Part shown: positions 7,871 through 16,073 of the stretch, in pieces
Layout: each line of letters begins with the position of its first letter
How positions within the stretch are numbered: the first letter of the stretch is position 1
Assembly: GCA_015056055.1 (NCBI GenBank)
Contig: SVHC01000006.1
Coordinates: 31,959-95,958, forward strand
DNA: 64,000 bases
Reading direction: 5' to 3'
Source of the DNA: Clostridiales bacterium
GTDB lineage: Bacteria; Bacillota; Clostridia; Christensenellales; Aristaeellaceae
Position numbers and translations under genes: made by a program
Notes under the pieces: model-generated
Databases searched by the model: none
Seen by the model: only the letters and a program-made list of their open reading frames with translations
Told to the model about the DNA's origin: nothing

Positions 7871-7937
7871 TTGACGCCAATTTTGATTTGTGATAGAATA
7901 AAAGTGTTGGGCCTCACAAAGAGACCCAACATTTTTT
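7871..7937 (+). promoter_or_regulatory. promoter immediately followed by a terminator (copy 3)
   Basis: TTGACG (7871-7876), 17-bp spacer, TAGAAT (7894-7899), then TGTTGGGCCTC pairing with GAGACCCAACA (7905-7931) and TTTTTT. On the minus strand the same hairpin lies at the end of the hydrolase gene, so it works both ways. Confidence 0.7.
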
Positions 7938-8694
7938 ATTTGTTTTTCAGAATTGCGTCCGTCATAAATTTCTGCATCTCACGCCATACTTCCGGAATAA
8001 AGCCGCCGTGACCGATTCCGGGCTGACGATGATACGTCACATCATAGCCGTAACCGCGCAGCACATCCACGTAGTGATCGCACTGCTCTTCGGGGAAAAG
8101 ATCATCCTCCGCATCGCTGGCGATAAAATACGGAACGTGCGGCATATCCGCCGCAAATTCAATGGGAGAAATCGTCTTCAACGCATCTTCAAGCGGCATA
8201 TCATATCCGGCAACCGCGCTGATGTAGGTGCGCGGGAAATCCGGATTGCAGTTGAACCTGTCAAGTACATCCACGCACGGGCATGCAGCTGCCACAGCCA
8301 CAATATTGTGCCTGGAGTAGCGTGCGCAGTTCAAAGAGCCCATTCCGCCCATGCTGCCGCCGCTTACAACAACCGGTGCATCTGCAGGCAGCTCATATTT
8401 TTCAATAATGGCATCCACAACGGCATCCGCCATGCGAATCGCAGCCTTGCTTCCCCAGCTCCACGGACCCGGGAACATGTAGGCAACTACGATGCCGTTT
8501 TTCGCAAATGCTCGCGTTTCCGGCGAATCATATGTTCCACGTTCAACCGAACCGCCAAAGCAGGAACCGCCGCCCAGACCCGGAAATTCAAGCACGATAC
8601 CGCAGACCTTGCCTTCCAGAAAAGCCTCATTGGTATTTGCATAGGAAGTAATCGTCTGTGCATTTATGTATTTGCTGTCGTTATATACGCTCAT
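7936..8694 (-). CDS. alpha/beta hydrolase (prolyl-oligopeptidase/esterase type)
   Basis: A 252-residue cytoplasmic serine hydrolase. The nucleophile elbow GGSMGGMG is clear, the acid lies in IASDAEDDLF and the catalytic His in GIGHGGF. The N-terminal EFPGLGGGS stretch probably forms the oxyanion hole. Families with this layout deacylate sugars or small esters; the substrate is unknown. A GAAAGGAGAG site precedes the ATG at 8694 and a perfect promoter lies at 8730-8758. The stop codon overlaps the hairpin of module copy 3. Confidence 0.75.
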   Translation of the reverse strand: MSVYNDSKYINAQTITSYANTNEAFLEGKVCGIVLEFPGLGGGSCFGGSVERGTYDSPETRAFAKNGIVVAYMFPGPWSWGSKAAIRMADAVVDAIIEKYELPADAPVVVSGGSMGGMGSLNCARYSRHNIVAVAAACPCVDVLDRFNCNPDFPRTYISAVAGYDMPLEDALKTISPIEFAADMPHVPYFIASDAEDDLFPEEQCDHYVDVLRGYGYDVTYHRQPGIGHGGFIPEVWREMQKFMTDAILKNK

Positions 8695-8729
8695 CCTTAG
8701 CTCTCCTTTCGGAAATACAATCTTTATGT

Positions 8730-8758
8730 ATTATACCTTTTGCAGGTAACCCTGTCAA
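8730..8758 (-). promoter_or_regulatory. promoter of the alpha/beta hydrolase gene
   Basis: On the minus strand TTGACA (8758-8753), 17-bp spacer, TATAAT (8735-8730). Perfect consensus. Confidence 0.85.
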
Positions 8759-8809
8759 TCGTCCAGTGAAGCCATCTATAGCCCACATAAGATTGGCATC
8801 TGCTGCACA

Positions 8810-8839
8810 AAGTCCCGACCACCGAAATGGCCGGGACTT
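8810..8839 (-). terminator. hairpin after the SCIFF maturase gene
   Basis: AAGTCCCGACC (8810-8820) pairs with GGCCGGGACTT (8829-8839). On the minus strand it is followed by only TTTG, so termination may be weak. Confidence 0.6.
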
Positions 8840-8854
8840 CTGTATTATATTGTT

Positions 8855-10243
8855 TTAGTCATCCTGCTCTTCCAGCATGCGGGCAACCGCCACCATGATG
8901 GCGCATTCCATACGCTTTTTGAACAGCTCACATCCGTATTTATAAACGCCTGTGATCGCGCCGGTTGCATGATATGCATTGGCAGCGCAGCCGCCGGAGC
9001 AATACAGTTTTGCCCAGCAGTCATGGCATTCCGGGCGTGCATATACGTTGCATGCCGCAAACTCATTCTGGATTTCGTGGTTGGTAACGCCGGTCCAGAT
9101 ATCGCCGAGCTTGAACTTTTCCTCGCCCACGAACTGGTGGCAGGGATACAGGTCGCCCCACGGGGTAACAGCCATGTACTCCGTTCCCGAACCGCAGCCG
9201 GAAATGCGCTTATAAATGCAGGGACCGCCCGTCAAATCAATCATGTAATGATAGAAGGTAAAGGGCTTGCCTTCCTTATCGCGCTTAAGCATAAGCTCCG
9301 CCAGCTTTTCATACTGCTCCATGATGATGGGCATATCTTCCTGCGTCAGCTCGGAAGGATCGCCGGAAGCGCAGACCACGGGTTCCATGCTCAGTTCGCT
9401 GAAACCGAGCTCCAGCATCTTCTCAATATCCTTGAGGAAATCAGGGTTTGCATGCGTGAACGTGCCGCGCATGTAGTAGTTCTTACCCTCGCGGGCTTCT
9501 ACCATCTTCTGGAACTTGGGAACGATCTTTTCCCAGCTGCCGTTGCCCGCATAGTCCACGCGGTAACGGTCATGGATTTCCTTGCGGCCATCTAGGCTGA
9601 GAACGACATTGCTCATTTCCTTATTGGCAAATTCGATCACGTCGTCATCGATAAGCATGCCGTTGGTGGTCAGCGTGAAGCGGAAATTCTTGTTGTATTC
9701 CTTTTCGATGCTGCGCGCATATGCGACCAGCTGCTTGACCACATCAAAATTCATCAGCGGTTCGCCGCCGAAGAAGTCCACTTCCAGATTGCGGCGCGTG
9801 CCGGAATTCTGAATGAGGAAATCCAGCGCCTGCTTGCCGACCTCAAAGCTCATCACAGCGCGGTCGCCGTGATACTTACCCTGGCTTGCAAAGCAGTATG
9901 CGCAGTTCAGGTTGCAGATATGGGCAACATGCATGCACAGCGCCTTGATTACGCCGGACGTCTTTGCCTTCAGCTGGCCGGCCATGGGCTTAAAGGTATC
10001 CGGAGTGAACAGCTTGCCGCTTTCCTTCAGGGCAACGACCTGCTCATAGCACTCCTCGATATCATCGGATGTAATATCCTCGCGTGCGCCGTACTTTTCC
10101 TGCATGGCAGCGATGATGGCATCCTTTTCATTTGCCTCAAACATTGCAATAATGTCGTAAGCAACCTCATCCACGACGTGCACAGAGCCGGAACAAATAT
10201 CCAGCACGATATTGTGCCCGCCCAGCTGATACTGGTGAATCAT
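8855..10243 (-). CDS. scfB: radical SAM/SPASM SCIFF peptide maturase
   Basis: A 462-residue radical SAM enzyme that installs thioether cross-links in the small Cys-rich SCIFF peptide. Visible parts: an N-terminal peptide-recognition (RRE-like) region, about residues 1-90; the radical SAM motif CNLNCAYCF (CxxxCxxC) near residue 110; FFGGEPLMN in the barrel; and a C-terminal SPASM region rich in Cys, including GPCIYKRISGCGSG, YPCHQF, CHDCWAKLYCSGGC and CELF. Length and motifs fit the SCIFF maturase family (CteB/ScfB). The precursor gene lies just upstream on the same strand with a hairpin between them, the usual arrangement in Clostridia. Ribosome site GAGGGAG. What the mature peptide does is unknown in general. 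Confidence 0.95.
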   Translation of the reverse strand: MIHQYQLGGHNIVLDICSGSVHVVDEVAYDIIAMFEANEKDAIIAAMQEKYGAREDITSDDIEECYEQVVALKESGKLFTPDTFKPMAGQLKAKTSGVIKALCMHVAHICNLNCAYCFASQGKYHGDRAVMSFEVGKQALDFLIQNSGTRRNLEVDFFGGEPLMNFDVVKQLVAYARSIEKEYNKNFRFTLTTNGMLIDDDVIEFANKEMSNVVLSLDGRKEIHDRYRVDYAGNGSWEKIVPKFQKMVEAREGKNYYMRGTFTHANPDFLKDIEKMLELGFSELSMEPVVCASGDPSELTQEDMPIIMEQYEKLAELMLKRDKEGKPFTFYHYMIDLTGGPCIYKRISGCGSGTEYMAVTPWGDLYPCHQFVGEEKFKLGDIWTGVTNHEIQNEFAACNVYARPECHDCWAKLYCSGGCAANAYHATGAITGVYKYGCELFKKRMECAIMVAVARMLEEQDD

Positions 10244-10288
10244 AAATTTCTCCCTCTTCTATAAAAAACGCTTTGGCGAATGATTTCA

Positions 10289-10313
10289 CAAAAAACGCCG
10301 CCATGCGGCGGCG
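10289..10313 (-). terminator. terminator between SCIFF precursor and maturase
   Basis: CGCCGCC pairs with GGCGGCG (10296-10313) with seven T on the minus strand. A strong but possibly leaky terminator, which would give much precursor and little maturase. Confidence 0.85.
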
Positions 10314-10328
10314 CTTTACAGGATTGAT

Positions 10329-10478
10329 TTACTTGCTTTCCTTCTTCTCGCACTGCTGATTGGCAATACCGCAGCTGGTCTTGCATGCAGACTGGCAGGA
10401 AGTCTGGCACTCACCGCAGCCACCGTTCTTAGCGCTTTCGCACAGATTGCGAGTGTTGATGGTCTTGATATGCTTCAT
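10329..10478 (-). CDS. scfA: SCIFF (six-cysteines-in-forty-five) ribosomally made peptide precursor
   Basis: A 49-residue precursor peptide. It begins MKHIKTINTRNL, the conserved SCIFF leader, and the core carries CGECQTSC, QSACKTSC and QQCEKK. Seven Cys are present (residues 13, 21, 24, 28, 32, 36, 43); the family normally has six, so Cys13 is extra. A GGAGGG site lies about 7 bases before the ATG and a consensus promoter at 10513-10541. The peptide is the substrate of the maturase encoded downstream. Confidence 0.95.
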   Translation of the reverse strand: MKHIKTINTRNLCESAKNGGCGECQTSCQSACKTSCGIANQQCEKKESK

Positions 10479-10512
10479 GGTAATTCCCTCCGCAATAATG
10501 TTTGTACAGGAA

Positions 10513-10541
10513 ATTATATCATTTTCCTATGCTAAAGTCAA
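10513..10541 (-). promoter_or_regulatory. promoter of the SCIFF operon
   Basis: On the minus strand TTGACT (10541-10536), 17-bp spacer, TATAAT (10518-10513). Confidence 0.85.
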
Positions 10542-10656
10542 CTGCCGCAGAAAAAAACAGGAGTGATATCGCGAAATTATTCTGGTGGACAGCCACTATA
10601 CATCTGTATTTCAGTTTGATATAATAAAACCATCCACAATCTGCAAGGAGGCTATT

Positions 10657-12693
10657 ATGAAAATCCTTTTCCTTGGAAACTCCATCACTCGCCATGCACC
10701 GGCGCCCGATATTGGCTGGTACGGAGACTGGGGCATGGCTGCAAGCTGCAAAGAGAAAGATTATATCCATCAGCTGTGCGGCATTCTGAGTGCCGCCGGA
10801 AAAAAGCCCGAAGTGCGCCTGCGCAATGTTGCAGATTTTGAGCGCGACCCGAAGCGCGATATTCCGGAATATTTTGCGGATGACCTTGCCTTCGGAGCAG
10901 ATGTTGCCATCATTCGTCTGGGTGAAAATGTTCCGGAAGAGGCTCTGGATGCCTTTGCCGAAGGAATAGAAGCCCTGATTCCCCTGCTGCGCAAGCAGGA
11001 TTGCACCGTCTTTGTAACCGGACGCTTCTGGAAAAACGATCAGTGCGAACGCATCCTGCGCACAATTGCCGCAAATACCGACGCGCATTTTATTTCCCTT
11101 GCACACCTGCAAAAGGAAACTTTCTGGGCACTCAAGGAATTTGAAAACGGTGGCGTCGCCTGCCATCCTTCGGACCGCGGCATGTACTGCATTGCAAATG
11201 CCATCTTTGCCGCCATTGCAGAAGCCGGTCTTCTAAGCGGTGCACAGATTGCCCCGATTCCGGACGGTGAACCGCCCTTTACCGGATACAGCGTTTTTGT
11301 GGACGGTAAATTTGCGCCGCTTTACTCCGTGCGCGTTTCCGCTATGCCGTTCAACCGCGAATGGCCGGGATATCAGCGGGATATTGCGCAATCCGAACTC
11401 GCAGCCATGCTCTCCATGGACATGTCTGCGCCCGTCGATATCACAATTGATTTCCCGGATGAAATCAAAACGGCAGTCGTTCGCCCGCTTTCCGCAGACG
11501 TAAGCATCTGCACCGAAGGAAAACAGGCCTTCTTTACCATTCGCCGTCCCGGCCAGTATTCCGTGGAAATCAACGGCAGGCATCACAATCTGCATATCTT
11601 TGCAAATCCGCCCGCCGAAAAAATCGACCGCAGCAAGTACACGCATTATTTTGCCGCAGGTGTCCACGAGGCAGGCACGATCATTCTGAATTCCGGTGAC
11701 AGTATGTACCTTGAAGCCGGCGCTGTTGTACACGGAACCCTTCAGGCATTCGACGCGGAAAACATCCGTATCGAAGGCCGCGGCATTCTGGACTATTCCC
11801 GTTTTGACCGTCCCGAACCCTTCCGCCACGAACGCACCGGAATGATCAACTTCATCCGCTGCCGCAACATTACGATGGATGGCATCATCCTGCGCGACAG
11901 TTCCTGGTGGACGATTACCGCCGCCAACTGCAAAAATCTCTATTTCCACAATTTGAAATCCGTCGGCATGTGGCGGTACAATTCGGACGGTTTTGATTTC
12001 GTCTGCAGCCAGAATGTTCACATGGACGGATGCTTCCTGCGCAATTTTGATGATGTTATCGTTTTCAAGGGATACAGTCTTTCTGCAAACGGCGTTACGC
12101 CCGTAAGCCCCGCCGGAAAAGCCTCCCCGCCCTACAATCTGCAGAATGTGGAAAACTGCCTGATTGAAAACTGTGTAATCTGGTGCGACTGGGGCGGTGC
12201 GCTGGAAATCGGCGCCGAAACCGTTACGGATGAATATGTCAACATGGTATTCAAAAACTGCGACATCATCCATTCTTCCGAGGGTGCTATCCGCATCCAG
12301 AGCGGTGACCGCGCCATCATCCACAATCTGCTGTATGACAATATCCGCATTGAATACGACGGATTGGAAGATCTGCCCGTATTCCAGAAATCCGATGATA
12401 TGGTATATGTGCCCAGTGATACACCCTACCTTTCTCCCGTTATCTGCGGATGGATGTACTGCAATCACTGGTCAAAAGCCGGTATCCTGGGCGATATTCA
12501 CGATGTTACTTTCCGGAATATCCGCGTTTTCGCCCCGGAAGGCTTCGACTGCCCGGAAGTGCGCCTGCTCAGCGCCAATGAAAATCACCGTTTCCACAAT
12601 ATCACCATCGACGGTTTCTTCTTTAACGGCAAGGAGATCGATATTCCCTTCAATATCAATGAATTCACGGACGTCAAAGTCGTGAAAAAATAA
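10657..12693 (+). CDS. SGNH esterase fused to a GH28-type beta-helix (polygalacturonase-like)
   Basis: A 678-residue fusion. Residues 1 to about 200 are an SGNH hydrolase: LFLGNSITRH (nucleophile Ser), IIRLGENV (Asn block) and CHPSDRGM (Asp/His). From about residue 320 to the end is a right-handed beta-helix of the GH28 pectinase superfamily with NSDGFDF, FDDVIVFKG, EIGAET and RIQSGD, which match the NTDG, DD, GHG-region and RIK blocks of the family in order, though with changed residues. A short beta-sandwich lies between. The start at 10657 follows AAGGAGG. No signal peptide. It would remove acyl groups and cut a uronic-acid or rhamnogalacturonan-type fragment in one protein. The altered GH28 residues leave substrate and even activity open. 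Confidence 0.82.
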   Translation: MKILFLGNSITRHAPAPDIGWYGDWGMAASCKEKDYIHQLCGILSAAGKKPEVRLRNVADFERDPKRDIPEYFADDLAFGADVAIIRLGENVPEEALDAFAEGIEALIPLLRKQDCTVFVTGRFWKNDQCERILRTIAANTDAHFISLAHLQKETFWALKEFENGGVACHPSDRGMYCIANAIFAAIAEAGLLSGAQIAPIPDGEPPFTGYSVFVDGKFAPLYSVRVSAMPFNREWPGYQRDIAQSELAAMLSMDMSAPVDITIDFPDEIKTAVVRPLSADVSICTEGKQAFFTIRRPGQYSVEINGRHHNLHIFANPPAEKIDRSKYTHYFAAGVHEAGTIILNSGDSMYLEAGAVVHGTLQAFDAENIRIEGRGILDYSRFDRPEPFRHERTGMINFIRCRNITMDGIILRDSSWWTITAANCKNLYFHNLKSVGMWRYNSDGFDFVCSQNVHMDGCFLRNFDDVIVFKGYSLSANGVTPVSPAGKASPPYNLQNVENCLIENCVIWCDWGGALEIGAETVTDEYVNMVFKNCDIIHSSEGAIRIQSGDRAIIHNLLYDNIRIEYDGLEDLPVFQKSDDMVYVPSDTPYLSPVICGWMYCNHWSKAGILGDIHDVTFRNIRVFAPEGFDCPEVRLLSANENHRFHNITIDGFFFNGKEIDIPFNINEFTDVKVVKK

Positions 12694-12704
12694 GCCTGCA
12701 ATTC

Positions 12705-12749
12705 AAAACACCCGCAAAGCACGAAGTACATCGCGCCTTGCGGGTGTTT
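12705..12749. terminator. bidirectional terminator between convergent genes
   Basis: AAACACCCGCAA (from 12705) pairs with TTGCGGGTGTTT (to 12749). It separates the SGNH-GH28 gene from the convergent DUF4838 gene. Confidence 0.75.
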
Positions 12750-12762
12750 GCTGTCATAAGAT

Positions 12763-14787
12763 CTATTTCACCAATTCCCTGTACGCTCTACAGCGATAGT
12801 ACAGCGTTTTGAGCTGGCAGCGCATGAGCGCATCATAGCAATGAAGCTCCACTGCGTAGTTCTCATAGCGTATGGAAACATAGTAGCCCATCATCTTCTG
12901 CGCAAGGGCGTCAATGCGTGCAAAGAGTTCATCCGTCTCCTGCTCTGCGCGCAGCGCTTCATGGTACATGACAAACAGCGTGATCATTTCCATGCAATCC
13001 CTGCCGTAGTTTGCATAGTTGAGATCAAGACGCAGATGCTCGACAACGGGATCGGTTTTTGCAAGCATGATCTGCTCGGCAGGATTGACCCCGGCACCGC
13101 CTGATACCCTGCCCATGCCGCATACATAGGCTTCCTCTGCATTCAACAATTCTTTCTGCAGGATTGCAATTGCTTCTTCATAAAGCCTGACGCTTTCCAT
13201 GCCGATTTCCGCCGCATGCTCACCCAGATGGGATTCTCTTTCCAGTTCGGTTTCCGGCTTGCATCCATCCCAGCTGAGAAGCTTGCTCAGGATGCTGTAC
13301 GGGCTCCATGCGCGCCAGTTTGCGCAGTATTTTCCCGCTTCTTCCATCAGCTCATATACCTTGCGTATGGCGGCAGCATGGCTTCCGTAGCGATTTTCAA
13401 AATACTTTGCAAGAATCTCTTCCACATCTGCATCCACATTCCAGCACAATTCGGCATAAAGTATCTGCGTCAGGTTCTTCACATCCCAGTGCACCATCGG
13501 CAGGTGCATATAGACCATGCCGGTGGCTCCAAGTTCATGATAACGCCTGAAATCATGCGCCATAGTTCGCGTGAACAGAAAGGGAAGATCCTCGAACTTG
13601 GAAACATTGTAATACTCATTTATGCGCATATTCACATTTTTCCACCCGGCAAGGCACTCATAATAATGCCGGTTGTGATCGCATTCCGGGTCGTCAATGG
13701 CATGCACATAGCAGCGATTGATCGGGCAGTAAGTTCCGTTATCCCGGCTGCCCCGCAAATTTTCGGGAACAGGATTCTCCGGCGGCTGCAAATCGGACGT
13801 GCCCTCGTAGGAAGAGAATGAGATCGTAATATGCCTGTCCAGTCTGCCGTCAGCAAATGCGCGGTCCAGATAATCACGTATGTAGGAATTCAACCGCAGC
13901 GTATGGTCGGACCCGTTGCCCAGCTTTTTGCAAGCGTCGCAGGTACAGATACCGCCCCAGGTATCAAATCCCCACAGAACAATTCCATCCACCTCATACC
14001 ATTCTGCGTTGAGGCGTTCCACCAGCTTTTCCGAAATATATTCCAGCAGACTATCCTGCGATACACAAAAGCCCACATGCTGTGCCTTATGCTTTTCCCG
14101 CTTTCCGCTCGGCGGCAATCCATACCATTCGGGATGTTCTTCCCAGATGGTTGCGCCGGAAGGAAGCACAGCATCCACAGCCAGCATTTCCTCAAACACA
14201 TGCCCGCCCTGTACAAATACAAAACCCAGCTTCTGCTGCAGCTTTGCCTTATTCGGGCGACACGGCACAGCATTCAGCTTTTTCCTTGCCATCCATTTCC
14301 ACAAAAGCGCCGATTCCTTGAGTTCACCCTCCAGAGAATATCCCCTGTCATGCGGAAAAGAGGCACGATAATGCCTTGCTTCCGGCATAATCAGCTTTCC
14401 ATTTCCTTCCGGTACAATTTCCTCCCAGGGATTCAGCCAGTATACGCCCTGCTTTTCCAGAAATTCATACACGCCGTACAGCACACCCACGCGACCGTTG
14501 CCATCAATCGTAAGCGAATTATCGGCTGTGGCTATTGTGAATTCCTCGCCCGCTTCGTCCTTTGTAATCGTCAGAAATATGTTGAAATCTTCGCCCGCCT
14601 TATCGGATACACAGGCAGAAAAACCGAGTTTTGTAAGATAGTTTTCCATTTCCAGCGCCGCATAGGAAACGGTGCAGCGCGTTGCGCGCTCTTTTTCCTT
14701 GCGGAAGTTGATTTTTTCTTCCTCATGCGCCCAAAGGCGGTATTCATCCCGCGCATTCTCATAAGCCAAAACTATTGTAATATGCAT
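12763..14787 (-). CDS. DUF4838 protein, GH67-like TIM barrel
   Basis: A 674-residue protein of the DUF4838 family, whose members sit in polysaccharide-use loci and resemble alpha-glucuronidases. The N-terminal 150 residues form a beta/alpha hexosaminidase-like domain (NSLTIDGNGRVGVLYGVYEF). A TIM barrel follows with the hallmark WGFDTWGGICTCDACKKLG near residue 270. The C-terminal part is helical. The start at 14787 has AAAGG nine bases upstream; an ATG nine bases earlier has none. No signal peptide. It has its own promoter and lies convergent to the SGNH-GH28 gene and divergent from the GH5 gene. The catalytic activity of the family is not settled. Confidence 0.8.
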   Translation of the reverse strand: MHITIVLAYENARDEYRLWAHEEEKINFRKEKERATRCTVSYAALEMENYLTKLGFSACVSDKAGEDFNIFLTITKDEAGEEFTIATADNSLTIDGNGRVGVLYGVYEFLEKQGVYWLNPWEEIVPEGNGKLIMPEARHYRASFPHDRGYSLEGELKESALLWKWMARKKLNAVPCRPNKAKLQQKLGFVFVQGGHVFEEMLAVDAVLPSGATIWEEHPEWYGLPPSGKREKHKAQHVGFCVSQDSLLEYISEKLVERLNAEWYEVDGIVLWGFDTWGGICTCDACKKLGNGSDHTLRLNSYIRDYLDRAFADGRLDRHITISFSSYEGTSDLQPPENPVPENLRGSRDNGTYCPINRCYVHAIDDPECDHNRHYYECLAGWKNVNMRINEYYNVSKFEDLPFLFTRTMAHDFRRYHELGATGMVYMHLPMVHWDVKNLTQILYAELCWNVDADVEEILAKYFENRYGSHAAAIRKVYELMEEAGKYCANWRAWSPYSILSKLLSWDGCKPETELERESHLGEHAAEIGMESVRLYEEAIAILQKELLNAEEAYVCGMGRVSGGAGVNPAEQIMLAKTDPVVEHLRLDLNYANYGRDCMEMITLFVMYHEALRAEQETDELFARIDALAQKMMGYYVSIRYENYAVELHCYDALMRCQLKTLYYRCRAYRELVK

Positions 14788-14828
14788 GATATGCATCCTT
14801 TCCGAGTTGTTGCGGACTCATAAATCCA

Positions 14829-14857
14829 ATTATAGCACACCATTTTTCCCGCTTCAA
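14829..14857 (-). promoter_or_regulatory. promoter of the DUF4838 gene
   Basis: On the minus strand TTGAAG (14857-14852), 17-bp spacer, TATAAT (14834-14829). Confidence 0.75.
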
Positions 14858-14888
14858 GCTTTGCACCCACTCGCAAAGCACCTCATCC

Positions 14889-14917
14889 TTGACAATATGC
14901 AGCCCGAACGATATACT
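14889..14917 (+). promoter_or_regulatory. promoter of the GH5 operon
   Basis: TTGACA (14889-14894), 17-bp spacer, TATACT (14912-14917). Confidence 0.85.
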
Positions 14918-14954
14918 GGAACCAGCTACTTACGCACGTCAGGAGGGCGCTGTC

Positions 14955-16049
14955 ATGAAGCAGTTCACCGGTTTTGAACACGGCATGGGCATCGGCGGTT
15001 GGCTCACCAACTACAAACGGTTTAATGTTTTGCCCGTGCACCAGCGTTCGCACCTTACCATCGGCGACATGGAGCATTTTGCTGCCTATATCACAGAGGA
15101 TGATATCCGCTATATTGCTTCCCTCGGAATGGACCACATCCGTCTCGGCTTTGATCAGATTGTGCTGGAAGAAAAGCCCTATGTATATCGCGAGGAAATC
15201 TTTATCCATATTGACCGGTTTATCGGCTGGTGCAAAAAATATGGTCTCAATATCGTTCTCAACATGCACAAGGCAATCGGCAACTATTGCGATATACAGG
15301 AAGATGTTGATCTGGTGGACAATGAGGAACTGCAAAACCGCTTCATCGCTCTCTGGCTTGCATTTGAAAAGCGCTATTCTAAGGACACCTCCATTGTGTT
15401 CGAGCTTCTCAACGAAGTGCGCGACATAGAACCCGAAAAGTGGAACGCACTGGCAGAAAAGGCAGTTCTGGAATTGAGAAAACTCAATCCCTTTAGAAAA
15501 ATCATCATCGGGCCCACTGCCTGGAACAGCTGCGATAAGCTCCGTTACCTTAAAATCTTTGATGACGAGAATGTCATTTACACCTTCCACACCTACGCAC
15601 CTTTTGAATTCACGCATCAAAGGGGCGTATTGCAGCCTGCGCCGCTCTACTACAACCGCGAAATGCCCTATCCCTGCGATATTGAACGCTACCGCGATTT
15701 TTGCGCCACGGTATTTGGCGACCACAATTCCTATCAGAATTATGACCGCATGGATATTGCGTACCTGCGCGACTCCCTGCAGCCCGCCGTGGAATTTGCC
15801 CGAATGCATCCGGATAAAATCCTCTGGTGCGGCGAATTCGGCACCATTCGCCATGCCAACATTCGCTGGCGCGAAAACTGGATGCGGGATGTGATCACCA
15901 TTCTCAAAGAAAACCACATTCCCTACTGCGTATGGAACTATCTCAGCACGCCAAACGATGGAAACCGATTCAGCCTTGTGGACGATGACAACCGCCGAAT
16001 CTTAAGCGACGAAATGGCCCGGATTATCCGCGGAGACAGCATTATATAA
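14955..16049 (+). CDS. GH5-family glycosidase (cellulase superfamily)
   Basis: A 364-residue TIM-barrel glycosidase of family GH5. The acid/base motif is LLNEVRD (Asn153-Glu154) and the nucleophile lies in WCGEFGT near residue 300; GMDHIRLGFD and YTFHTYAPF are further family blocks. No signal peptide, so it likely acts on imported oligosaccharides. AGGAGGG lies 8-14 bases before the ATG at 14955; the open frame extends further upstream but without a ribosome site. It is first in a three-gene operon with a UroD-family protein and a protein of unknown function. Whether it cuts beta-glucosides or mannosides is not clear. Confidence 0.88.
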   Translation: MKQFTGFEHGMGIGGWLTNYKRFNVLPVHQRSHLTIGDMEHFAAYITEDDIRYIASLGMDHIRLGFDQIVLEEKPYVYREEIFIHIDRFIGWCKKYGLNIVLNMHKAIGNYCDIQEDVDLVDNEELQNRFIALWLAFEKRYSKDTSIVFELLNEVRDIEPEKWNALAEKAVLELRKLNPFRKIIIGPTAWNSCDKLRYLKIFDDENVIYTFHTYAPFEFTHQRGVLQPAPLYYNREMPYPCDIERYRDFCATVFGDHNSYQNYDRMDIAYLRDSLQPAVEFARMHPDKILWCGEFGTIRHANIRWRENWMRDVITILKENHIPYCVWNYLSTPNDGNRFSLVDDDNRRILSDEMARIIRGDSII

Positions 16050-16073
16050 ACAATCTGTTCAGGACGTGATGTT

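Larger units (their letters stand above)
7438..7937 (-). repeat. three-copy intergenic module, copy 3
   Basis: Third module copy, tandem to copy 2 and clearly similar to it along most of its length. It starts at the left with a CCGCCCATTGGCGG hairpin and ends at the right with the hairpin that also serves as terminator of the hydrolase gene at 7936-8694. The longer leader carries about 75 bp absent from copy 2. Confidence 0.85.

Noticed and set aside
4472-7937. Type I toxin-antitoxin loci
   Set aside because: The plus and minus promoters diverge, so there is no antisense overlap with the micro-ORFs, and the peptides are hydrophilic rather than membrane-active.
4472-7937. Riboswitch or leader attenuator
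   Set aside because: No gene lies downstream of the minus-strand terminators.
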